Shown here: piece by piece, positions 24,861 to 32,454 of the stretch
Layout: every line of letters starts with the position of its first letter
How positions within the stretch are numbered: the first letter of the stretch is position 1
From: Anammoximicrobium sp032229885
GTDB lineage: Bacteria; Planctomycetota; Planctomycetia; Pirellulales; Pirellulaceae
Assembly: GCA_032229885.1 (NCBI GenBank)
Contig: JAVYAJ010000272.1
Span: 1-33,653, forward strand
Direction: 5' to 3'
Length of the DNA stretch: 33,653 nucleotides
Notes under the pieces: model-generated
The model's database searches: none
What the model was told of the DNA's origin: nothing
The model's input: the letters and a program-made list of their open reading frames with translations, nothing else
Position numbers and translations under genes: made by a program

Positions 24861-26276
24861 ATGACAAGCGACACCGCGACGCTGAGTCCGACAGACCAGA
24901 TCGGCGATTTCAACAAGTACGACTTCCGTACCGAATCCCCGGCGGTCTTCAAGGCTCGCAAAGGCTTGGACGCCGCGATCGTCCAGCAGATTTCCGAGAT
25001 GAAGGGCGAGCCTGAGTGGATGCGCGACTTTCGCCTGCGGTCGCTGGGCATCTTCGACTCGAAACCTACGCCGACCTGGGGCGGGCTGATCGATATCAAG
25101 TTCCAGGACATCTACTATTACCTCAAACCGACGGACAGCCAGGGGCGCACGTGGGACGAAGTTCCCGGAGCGATCAAGGACACGTTCGAGAAGCTGGGCA
25201 TCCCGGAGGCCGAAAAAAAGTTCCTGGCGGGGGTCAAAGCCCAGTTCGAGAGCGAGGTTGTCTATGGTTCGCTGAAGGGCGATCTGGCCGCCAAGGGAGT
25301 GATCTTTACGGATACGGACAGCGCGGTGCGCGAGCATCCGGACTTGGTTCGCGAGTACTTCTCGAAGATCATCCCGCCGGAGGACAACAAGTTTGCGGCC
25401 TTGAACTCGGCCGTCTGGTCCGGGGGCTCGTTCATCTACGTCCCGCCGGGCGTCAAGGTCGAATTCCCGTTGCAGGCGTATTTTCGCATCAACGCCGAAA
25501 GCATGGGCCAGTTCGAACGGACGTTGATCATCGTCGACGAAGGCGCCGAGGTGCACTATGTCGAAGGGTGCACGGCCCCGACGTACAGTTCGCAGAGCCT
25601 GCATTCGGCCGTGGTCGAGATCATCGTCAAACGCGGCGGTCGCTGCCGCTATACGACGATCCAGAATTGGGCGAACAATGTCTTCAACCTCGTGACCAAG
25701 CGCGCGCTCGCCTATGGCGATGCGACGATGGAGTGGATCGATGGAAACCTGGGAAGCCATCTCACGATGAAGTATCCGGCCGTGATCATGATGGAGCCGG
25801 GAGCGCGCGGCGAGACGCTGTCGATCGCTTTTGCCGGCGCCGGCCAGCACCAGGACGCAGGGGCCAAGTTGATTCACCGGGCCCCGCATACGACCGGGCA
25901 GATCATCTCCAAATCGATCTCCAAGAACGGCGGACGGAGCAGTTATCGAGGCTTGGTCAAGGTCGAGCACGGCGCCAAGAACACCAAGTGCAAGGTCGTC
26001 TGCGACGCCCTGATTCTGGATTCGCAAAGCCGCAGCGACACGTACCCCTACATCGATGTCGCCGAGCAAGATGTGTCCGTGGGCCACGAGGCCAGCGTGT
26101 CGCGGATCGGGGAAGAGCAGTTGTTCTATCTGATGAGTCGCGGCCTATCCGAGCCGGAGGCCAGCGCGATGATCGTCAACGGATTCATCGAACCGTTGGT
26201 GAAGGAATTGCCGATGGAGTACGCCGTCGAGATGAATCGACTGATCCAACTCCAGATGGAAGGCTCGGTCGGCTAG
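24861..26276 (+). CDS. sufB: Fe-S cluster assembly scaffold SufB
   Basis: SufB is the scaffold subunit on which nascent clusters are built in the SufBC2D complex. This 471-residue protein shows the classic blocks WRDFR-like MRDFRLRSLG near 53, SGGSFIYVPPGVKVEFPLQA (about 190-209), ERTLIIVDEGAEVHYVEGCTAP (about 217-238) and the C-terminal beta-helix end SRIGEEQLFYLMSRGL. The conserved cysteine used for sulfur transfer in E. coli (C405) corresponds to C381 in VVCDALIL; C377 lies just before it. The ATG at 24861 has GAGG ten bases upstream; an in-frame ATG at 24837 is less likely. It is flanked by sufC and sufD in the common CBD order. Confidence 0.97.
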   Translation: MTSDTATLSPTDQIGDFNKYDFRTESPAVFKARKGLDAAIVQQISEMKGEPEWMRDFRLRSLGIFDSKPTPTWGGLIDIKFQDIYYYLKPTDSQGRTWDEVPGAIKDTFEKLGIPEAEKKFLAGVKAQFESEVVYGSLKGDLAAKGVIFTDTDSAVREHPDLVREYFSKIIPPEDNKFAALNSAVWSGGSFIYVPPGVKVEFPLQAYFRINAESMGQFERTLIIVDEGAEVHYVEGCTAPTYSSQSLHSAVVEIIVKRGGRCRYTTIQNWANNVFNLVTKRALAYGDATMEWIDGNLGSHLTMKYPAVIMMEPGARGETLSIAFAGAGQHQDAGAKLIHRAPHTTGQIISKSISKNGGRSSYRGLVKVEHGAKNTKCKVVCDALILDSQSRSDTYPYIDVAEQDVSVGHEASVSRIGEEQLFYLMSRGLSEPEASAMIVNGFIEPLVKELPMEYAVEMNRLIQLQMEGSVG

Positions 26277-26386
26277 TTGCGAGTCGATCGATCGGTGCGG
26301 CCCACGTTCTATGCTGGCGCGGCGAACGAGGAATGCCGTGGGGTGGCGCCTGAGACGGGAATCTGGAAGGGTAGACATACGACATC

Positions 26387-27715
26387 ATGGGGAATTTGGA
26401 AACCACAACATCATTGCCAGCCACGGGCTTTTCGGCGGAAGGCTTTGCCGCGTTCCTGGAATCTCGAACCGATCCGTCCTGGTTGATGGACCAGCGCCGC
26501 GAGGCCTGGGAGACGTTCTCTGGATTGCGTTGGCCGGAACGCCGTGGCGAAGAGTGGGCGCGAACCGATATCCGGGTGTTCAAGCCGGAAAAATATGCTT
26601 GGCCGCCAACGTCTCAGGACCGCGCGCCGGGCGTGGCGTCGGTGCTGCGCGAGGGCATTGATCCGGCCGGATCTTCCGTGTCGCTAGACGGTCACTCGGT
26701 AACCGACGAATTGGACCCGCGTTGGACCGATCAAGGCGTATTGTTCGGCAATCTCGAGCGGCTGGTGTCCGAGCATGAAGATCGCTTTCGGTCCATCCTC
26801 CAGCGGCGCGTCGTCGATCCGGGATACGACAAGTTCGCCGCGTTGCATGCCGCCTTGTGGACCGGCGGACACGCCTTGTACGTTCCGCGCGGCGTTCGCA
26901 TCGACCAGCCCCTGCATATCTTTTCGACGCTCAGCGACGGCGGCGTGGACCTGGGGCGGACGTTGATCGTGTTGGAGGACGGCGCCGAGGCCACCGTGCT
27001 GGTCGAGACGGCCAGCGAGAGTCACGCGGGCGACGGATTGAACTGCGGAGGCACGGAGATCGTCGTCGGTCGTGGGGCCGTCTTGCGTTTTGTCAACCTC
27101 CAGGATTGGGGCCACGGCGTCTGGCATTTTGCCCACAAGCGGGCCATCCTGAACTCCGACGCGAGCCTGCAGTGGACGATCGCCGCGCTGGGCAGCCGCC
27201 TGTCGAAGGTCAATCAACACGTCAGCTTGGCTGGCCCCGGCGCGAACTGTCAGGTCAACGGCGTGTTGTTCACCGAAGGGAAACAGCATCTGGCGTATCA
27301 TACTTTGCAGCATCACGAGGCGCCGCAGTGCCGGAGCGATTTTCTCTACAAAGCGGCTCTGCAAGACCGGTCGCGCACCGTATGGCGAGGCATGATCAAG
27401 GTCGACCCGGGCGCTCAGAAAACCGACGGATACCAGCGGAACGACAATCTCCTGTTGAGCGACAGCGCGCGGGTCGATTCGATCCCCGGTTTGGAGATCG
27501 AGGCTGACGATGTACGCTGCACTCACGGGTCGACGACGGGCAAGATCGACGAAGAGCTGATCTTCTATGCGATGGCTCGCGGATTCACGCGAGGCGAGGC
27601 CGCGCGAATGATCGTGAGCGGCTTTTTCCAGCAGATTTTCGACCGGATTACGATTGAAAGTGTGCGCGAGGCGCTTGGGCACGCCATCGCGGCCCGGGTG
27701 CGCGAGTATCAGTAA
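26387..27715 (+). CDS. sufD: Fe-S cluster assembly protein SufD
   Basis: SufD is the SufB paralogue that completes the SufBC2D scaffold. The 442-residue protein keeps the family core DKFAALHAALWTGGHALYVPRGV (about 147-169), the SufBD beta-helix, the QHHEAPQCRSDFLYK block, and VRCTHGSTTGKIDEELIFYAMARG (376-399) with C378 and H380, the latter matching the conserved cluster-site histidine of E. coli SufD. The region of residues 1-110 is divergent, as usual for SufD. The start ATG 26387 lies 110 bases after sufB. A gene-free 615-base gap follows where sufS often sits in other bacteria. Confidence 0.95.
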   Translation: MGNLETTTSLPATGFSAEGFAAFLESRTDPSWLMDQRREAWETFSGLRWPERRGEEWARTDIRVFKPEKYAWPPTSQDRAPGVASVLREGIDPAGSSVSLDGHSVTDELDPRWTDQGVLFGNLERLVSEHEDRFRSILQRRVVDPGYDKFAALHAALWTGGHALYVPRGVRIDQPLHIFSTLSDGGVDLGRTLIVLEDGAEATVLVETASESHAGDGLNCGGTEIVVGRGAVLRFVNLQDWGHGVWHFAHKRAILNSDASLQWTIAALGSRLSKVNQHVSLAGPGANCQVNGVLFTEGKQHLAYHTLQHHEAPQCRSDFLYKAALQDRSRTVWRGMIKVDPGAQKTDGYQRNDNLLLSDSARVDSIPGLEIEADDVRCTHGSTTGKIDEELIFYAMARGFTRGEAARMIVSGFFQQIFDRITIESVREALGHAIAARVREYQ

Positions 27716-28330
27716 CAGTCGCGATTGGCCTTCCCCGCGGACGGCCGGGTGTCGTCTCGACGACGAATTGCCGCGTGCAACTCGAATCGATCGGAATGAG
27801 TCGCATCGGAGCTTGGACTGGGCATGGTCGATGCGGCGCGCGGGAGCCCAGCGTGACCGCGGCGCACGCAGGCAGCGACGCGAGTCGGCGTCGATCTCAA
27901 GGCGCACACATCGGAGAGCATGGACGTGATGGGGCGAATGGATCGAGTGGCGCAAGACAGTCGGCGGCGCTGTATGAACGCAAAACGCTCGGCGTCGGAA
28001 AACTCGCACCGGCCTCACATCGATTGTCCGTGGCCGCCATCTCGTCGCGAGCGAGGCACGTCTAAGCCGTAAACGACGGACCAGCCAACGCGGAGCCCAT
28101 TGCGTCGTCAAGACTGAACGTCGAGGTAGCCGTGATCGTCAAGCCGTGGAAATCCCGCGCCCTGGCAAGTGCGGCTATCGAAGAATTACAACGGGACAAC
28201 TCGCTATGCTGTGTGCGACGGAGAACGACCGCACGAGTGGCAGGCTCTAGGCGGCGAAAACGCGACGGAAGTCCGCTCGGAAAAGGCCCAGTCCAAGCCT
28301 CGCAGAGCATAGCAATAGGGGTGAGAGAGC
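27716..28330. other. Gene-free gap inside the SUF locus
   Basis: No gene or recognisable remnant of sufS or sufU is found in 615 bases in either strand. A GCTATGCT/AGCATAGC inverted pair occurs at about 28203-28210 and 28308-28315. There is no obvious promoter, though the gap length suggests the Rieske and sufT genes could be transcribed separately. Confidence 0.5.
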
Positions 28331-28648
28331 ATGTCAGGCTTTGTTCGAGTCGCTAAAGCGGCGGATTTCGCTGACCCAGCCAAAACGACGGTCGAGGTCG
28401 ACGAGACGATGGTTGTCCTGTTCCACGTGAACGGCAAGTTCTACTGCCTCGACGATGTCTGCACGCATGATGGAGGCCCGTTGGGCGAAGGGCAACTGTG
28501 CGGCCATGTTATTACCTGTCCGCGCCACGGCGCACAGTTTGACATTCGCACGGGCGAAGTGCTGAAGCTGCCGGCGACCTCACCGACTCGCGCACACGAA
28601 GTCAAAGTCGAAGGCGAAGATGTTTACGTGCAAATCAACCAGGACTGA
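28331..28648 (+). CDS. Rieske-type [2Fe-2S] ferredoxin
   Basis: This is a 105-residue soluble Rieske ferredoxin of the type that serves non-heme iron oxygenases (NirD/BphA3-like). The cluster ligands are C44 and H46 in CTHDGG, and C63 and H66 in CPRHGAQFD. The hydrophilic fold lacks a transmembrane anchor, and the LGEGQLCGHVITCPRHG stretch lacks the disulfide cysteines of bc1-type Rieske proteins, which fits the ferredoxin class with lower potential. The start has GAGAGAG just before the ATG. It lies 18 bases before sufT. Such ferredoxins occur within SUF clusters of several bacteria; its role here, perhaps electron supply to cluster assembly or a partner oxygenase, is inference. Confidence 0.95.
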   Translation: MSGFVRVAKAADFADPAKTTVEVDETMVVLFHVNGKFYCLDDVCTHDGGPLGEGQLCGHVITCPRHGAQFDIRTGEVLKLPATSPTRAHEVKVEGEDVYVQINQD

Positions 28649-28666
28649 CTCAGAAGGACTGCCGAA

Positions 28667-28984
28667 ATGGCCGTGAACGAAGACATCGTTCGTGAAGAGC
28701 TGAAAAAAGTGTACGATCCGGACCTGTTTGTCAACATTGTCGACTTGGGGTTGGTGTACCTGGTCGACGTGCGACCGCGCGAGGATGGCAAATCCGATAT
28801 CGCAATCGAAATGACATTGACTAGTCCGACGTGCCCTTCCGCGCCGCAGATGATCAACGGCTGTAAGAGCGTATTGTCGCGGTTGTCGGACGTGAATGAA
28901 GTCTCGGTCAAGGTTGTCATGACCCCGCCTTGGGGCCCGGATAAAATGACGGAGGATGCCCGTGATCAATTGGGGATCTTTTAA
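28667..28984 (+). CDS. sufT: SufT-like DUF59/MIP18 family protein
   Basis: DUF59 proteins assist maturation of Fe-S proteins; the stand-alone form in SUF loci is called SufT. The 105-residue protein shows the family signature VYDPDLFVNIVDLGLVY (15-31), MTLTSPTCPSAP (49-60) with the conserved C56, and the end motif PPWGPDKM. It is 18 bases downstream of the Rieske gene with AGAAGGACTG before its ATG, so the two are almost certainly co-transcribed. PaaD, a DUF59 relative in phenylacetate degradation, is excluded by context. Confidence 0.93.
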   Translation: MAVNEDIVREELKKVYDPDLFVNIVDLGLVYLVDVRPREDGKSDIAIEMTLTSPTCPSAPQMINGCKSVLSRLSDVNEVSVKVVMTPPWGPDKMTEDARDQLGIF

Positions 28985-29209
28985 CGCTTGCGCCCAGTGA
29001 AGCGGAACGCGTTGTCCAGTCATAAGTTTCGGGTTGCCGCACTCGCCAGAGCGCAGGGGACAATGGAGCGATAGGGCCCGATCTCATCCCTCGCGTTGCA
29101 AACGATTCGCGTCAAAACGCGCGATAAACGGGCTGATTCCCAGGGAAACCACGTGTTTCGGGCCTTGTTTCCCTAAGCAAGTCGAGCAAAGAACTCTGAG
29201 TCGAACCGA

Positions 29210-29329
29210 CCCTTTGTAACCCGACGCGTTAGCGAGGGAAGGGCAAGGATGGCGTCGGCGTCGCCGACGAGTCCGTCGCTCATGCTTCTGAGACCAAGTC
29301 CCTCGCTGATGCGTCGGGTTACAAGAGGG
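29210..29329. repeat. Long inverted-repeat element (REP/MITE-like)
   Basis: The 30-base left arm at 29210-29239 (contains TTGTAACCCGACGCG and AGCGAGGGA) is matched by the complement of 29299-29329 with only two substitutions and one extra base. The 59-base centre has its own perfect palindrome GTCGGCG-T-CGCCGAC. The element would fold into a long stem in RNA or single-stranded DNA. I recall this TTGTAACCCGACGCG arm as a frequent planctomycete intergenic repeat; copy number must be checked in the genome. Confidence 0.8.
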
Positions 29330-29462
29330 CTGCCGAGGCGCCGTCTTATGCCTTTTGCGTTCGCGTCGGCACGCTGCCCACCGAGGCGAAGCCAGAGACT
29401 GCGGCGAAAACTCATCTGGCGCTCCCAACGTCGGTTATCTCACTATTTACCCACGAAAACCG

Positions 29463-29537
29463 CGGAGCGTTTTGGAATCGCCCGAAGACGGCTCTCGATG
29501 GGCGACTTGCCATGAGTGGCATCAATGGCCCCAACTG
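29463..29537 (+). repeat. Direct repeat copy A (hydrolase-flanking)
   Basis: About 75 bases, from CGGAGCGTTTTGG to GGCCCCAACTG, align with 32150-32226 in the same orientation with 10 substitutions and 2 single-base gaps (about 84 percent identical by hand count). It ends 163 bases from the stop of the hydrolase gene. Confidence 0.8.
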
Positions 29538-29700
29538 TCTCAACCCTCCAGTTGCAAACGATCGTCCTTACAACGGCGGGCCGCGGAAGTTCGATGTTCG
29601 GTGTTGACTCGAGTCCGGCTTTGGTCGCCGTGCGCGGACGTCTGTGCGCTGTCCGACCGAGGAAGCAGGGCCGCGAATCGAGATTGACGGGACGTGATCC

Positions 29701-31899
29701 CTACTTGCTCTGACCGACCACACGCAGTTCGATTTCGCCGACGCCCATCCGGTCGTAGTGGGCCGAGCGAGTGATTTCCAGCCGCACGGCATCCGTGACG
29801 ACCGGATCGAAGGCGTGGACCACCCACCCTGCCTGTTGGTTGTCCTTCACCGCGACGATCTGTTTCCATTGGCCGTCGGTCCGGACGGCGAGCGTGTAAT
29901 CCAGGCTGCGGTAATGGCCGGGGTTGAGCTGATGGAAGAGGGCGGCTCGATCGATTCTCGTCGGCTTGGCCAGTGTCAACTCGAGCCAGGCTTGCTGTGG
30001 GCGATTTTTCCGAGTCAGCCAATAACCCTGGGGTTCCCGTACGCTGCCGTCGATGGCTTTGGCGGCCGACCAGCCGCTGGCGGGGTCTTCGTCGCTGGCG
30101 GTCACTGTGGCGATCTCGATCTTCTGGCCGCGGCGGGCCTCTGCCTCGCGGCGCAGGAGGTCTTCCTGTTTCTGTTGCTGGGACTGTTCGTGTCGCTCGA
30201 GATACGCGAGCATTCGCTCCCAGCGCAGGCGGCCTTCCGGCGCGGAGGCTTGGCAGGCGGATTCCGCCAACCGGCGCGCCCGGATGATGCCTTCCATGTT
30301 CTCACGCTCCTTGGCTGTGCGGACCAGCGGGAGGATCTCGATCAGTTTCCGAGCCGGCCCAGCGCCGCCGTACAGGGGAGCCAGCCGCTGATCGATGAAC
30401 TCGTCAAGCGTCATCTCCGGATTCCAGAGGAACGCTTCCCAGGCCAGATAGAACAGCTCCGCGTTAGGCCGCTGGGCGGACAGCTCTCCGTAAGTATCGA
30501 GCCCTTCGAAACCGGCTGCGGCCGCATCGCGGCAGATGTCGCGGACCTGTTCCAGATAGAAATCGTCGTCGGTGTGCGTCGAGGTATTGCACCAGTGAAG
30601 ATAGCCGACGTTGTGCTTGGCCATCGGGCGGACGTCGCCCGGCCAGCGCCGCGCCATGCCCGTGAGCGTCCATTGGCAGATGGCGTCGTCGGGGATCAGT
30701 TCGAGGAACTGGGGCGGGCGAGCCATCATCTCACCCGTGTAGCCCGTGTAAGTCGCGTAACTCAGCCAGGCCTCGGGCGCTAGGCCGCGCATCGTGTTGA
30801 GCGTGACCCGGTGCGAGATCGCCATATCCTTATAGTAGTCGGGCTCGTCCGATTGGATCGCCGCGCGGGCCTTCCGGCAGTCGTCGCAATAGCATACGAA
30901 GAAGTCGCCCATCTCCAGATTGACGCCGCCGATCTGGAACGTCTGAAAGAGCCATCTGGCGCCTTGATCGAGCCAGTCCTGGTTGGCTTTCTTAGAGGGA
31001 CAAGGGGCATTGTGCGGTTTGCCGCTGCTCGTCACGGCCCGAAGCTCCGGGTGGGCGGCGATCCAGGCGTCGGCGTTGTACGGGTGATCTCCCTCGAAGT
31101 AGTAACCGGCGTAGCCGCTGGTGCCCACGCCCGGCAGAATCCGCACGCCCCGGTGCTGGGCATAGCGGCACAGCTCCTGCGACGCTTCGATGCCTCCGTG
31201 CGTATCGCGCAGAAAGCCCCACAGGATCAGGCCGTTGAACTTGTGGTCAGCCATATAGTCGATGCAGTTCTTGAAGTCGATCAAAAAGGCCTCGGGTTGC
31301 TTGCTGAACGTGCCGCCGCCACCCATCAGGTCGCCGACGCGCCCCGGTCCGCCCCAGTCCATGCGATGATCCCAGTTCCAGAACCAGCGGTACTTGTAAC
31401 GCGGGATCTGTCGCGTATCGAGCGGCGGCAACGGGATGCTGTTGCCCTGACGCCGCAGACGCCAGTTGATCAAGTCGGTCACGGCATGGATCGCCCCTTC
31501 GCGGCCGCCCCCGGCCAGGATCAACCAGTCGCGGCCGTCCTGCTTCAAGGTTCTGGCAACGTATCCCTGATCGGTCAGCGGCCCAGGGCTGACATCGAGC
31601 TGCGCGCGGGCGGCAACCCGGCGCAAGACGGGATTCGATTCGGCACTGCCGACCAAGATGATGATTTCTCGCTCGGGCAGGGCCTCTGTCTCAGCTTCGA
31701 CCACGGCGACCTGCGCCTGCCCTTGCTCGGCGAACCACCGCGCCAACCGCTCGGCCGCAAAATCATCGACCTGGCCGCGCACGATCGCGCAGGCGGGCAC
31801 TCCGTCGCGGACCAGGAACAGCGGGTCATGTCCGGACGCTATCTCGGCGCCGCTGGGGACCAGCAGCAGGAAAGCGAAGAGAACTCGCGGTTTCAGCAT
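29701..31899 (-). CDS. Secreted alpha-glucuronidase-like glycoside hydrolase (DUF4838 type) with discoidin domain
   Basis: The 732-residue protein has a signal peptide (about 1-23). An N-terminal alpha/beta domain of GH67/GH20 type follows (about 25-150, ending GGGREGAIHAVTDLINW). A catalytic-barrel-like region (about 155-520) then carries FWNWDHRMDW, NGLILWGF, ILPGVGTSGYAGYYFEGDHP and FVCYCDDCRKAR, the last typical of DUF4838 proteins. A helical linker leads to a C-terminal F5/8-type (discoidin, CBM32-like) domain (about 585-730: WSAAKAIDGS, QAWLELTLAKPTRIDRAALF, AVRLEITRS). It probably acts on uronic-acid or amino-sugar polysaccharides outside the cytoplasm, but catalytic residues cannot be assigned by eye. 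ATG 31899 is preferred because GAAGGA lies upstream; a start at 31920 lacks one. It is divergent from the arabinofuranosidase gene. Confidence 0.85.
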   Translation of the reverse strand: MLKPRVLFAFLLLVPSGAEIASGHDPLFLVRDGVPACAIVRGQVDDFAAERLARWFAEQGQAQVAVVEAETEALPEREIIILVGSAESNPVLRRVAARAQLDVSPGPLTDQGYVARTLKQDGRDWLILAGGGREGAIHAVTDLINWRLRRQGNSIPLPPLDTRQIPRYKYRWFWNWDHRMDWGGPGRVGDLMGGGGTFSKQPEAFLIDFKNCIDYMADHKFNGLILWGFLRDTHGGIEASQELCRYAQHRGVRILPGVGTSGYAGYYFEGDHPYNADAWIAAHPELRAVTSSGKPHNAPCPSKKANQDWLDQGARWLFQTFQIGGVNLEMGDFFVCYCDDCRKARAAIQSDEPDYYKDMAISHRVTLNTMRGLAPEAWLSYATYTGYTGEMMARPPQFLELIPDDAICQWTLTGMARRWPGDVRPMAKHNVGYLHWCNTSTHTDDDFYLEQVRDICRDAAAAGFEGLDTYGELSAQRPNAELFYLAWEAFLWNPEMTLDEFIDQRLAPLYGGAGPARKLIEILPLVRTAKERENMEGIIRARRLAESACQASAPEGRLRWERMLAYLERHEQSQQQKQEDLLRREAEARRGQKIEIATVTASDEDPASGWSAAKAIDGSVREPQGYWLTRKNRPQQAWLELTLAKPTRIDRAALFHQLNPGHYRSLDYTLAVRTDGQWKQIVAVKDNQQAGWVVHAFDPVVTDAVRLEITRSAHYDRMGVGEIELRVVGQSK

Positions 31900-32454
31900 G
31901 ATCCTGTTCCTTCGTTGCAAGACGATAACCGGGGTCAGCCCCTTGTGGCTGATGAAGACGAGGCTGCCCGATCAAGACGTTTCAATGTACTGATCGCCAC
32001 GAGACGCGAACAGCGGAGCCGCGAGAAACGTCAGTCCGCCGGACCGATAGACCAGCGAAAAGGTCGGGAAACGGGTCGGGGTTCAGAGATGGGGATCGGG
32101 CCTTCTGTGTGTCGATGTGGCGCGTCGTGCGACCGTTCAACAGGGCGGACGGAGGCGTTTTGGGATCGCCCGCAGACGTTTCCCGATGAGGCGACTTGTA
32201 ACGAATGGCATCAGTGGCCCCAACTGCCCCCCTGCCTGGCCACAGGGCGCGCTTGCGCTGACTGTCACTGCACGCAAATGGATCAAGGCGCGACTCGATT
32301 TCTCCTGCGCGATTTCAATGTTGTTGTTTTGCGTCGTGTTGAAGTGGCAGGGGTGGGTTCCAAGCGGTATTCTGAGATCAGGTTGGCGGCAGATCGACGT
32401 TTGCTGCTGCCCTTCGGCTTGACCCGCACCCGTCCACCGAAAGGAACCCCGCCG
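31900..32454. other. Divergent spacer between two hydrolase genes
   Basis: This 555-base stretch has no gene and should hold the divergent promoters of the two secreted hydrolases, although no strong sigma-70 pair was found. It contains the right copy of the direct repeat (32150-32226). An AAGGAA at 32440-32445 serves as ribosome binding site for the gene starting at 32455. Confidence 0.55.
32150..32226 (+). repeat. Direct repeat copy B (hydrolase-flanking)
   Basis: This 77-base stretch is the partner of 29463-29537, in the same orientation. The best-conserved parts are CGTTTTGG(G/A)ATCGCCCG, GGCGACTTG and TGGCATCA(G/A)TGGCCCCAACTG. It lies about 250 bases upstream of the hydrolase start, so the two copies bracket that gene. 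Confidence 0.8.

Larger units (their letters stand above)
28985..29700. other. Repeat-rich spacer between sufT and the hydrolase gene
   Basis: About 716 bases with no credible gene; the open frames on both strands are made of repeat sequence. It contains an 8-base inverted pair AGGGAAAC/GTTTCCCT (29142-29149 and 29167-29174), the long inverted repeat at 29210-29329 and the left copy of the direct repeat at 29463-29537, listed separately. The two flanking genes converge here, yet no clear terminator with T-run was found. Confidence 0.6.

Noticed and set aside
29173..29415. Small minus-strand open frame in the sufT-hydrolase spacer
   Set aside because: It is composed mostly of the inverted-repeat element; both arms translate to similar short peptides, typical of repeat-born false genes.
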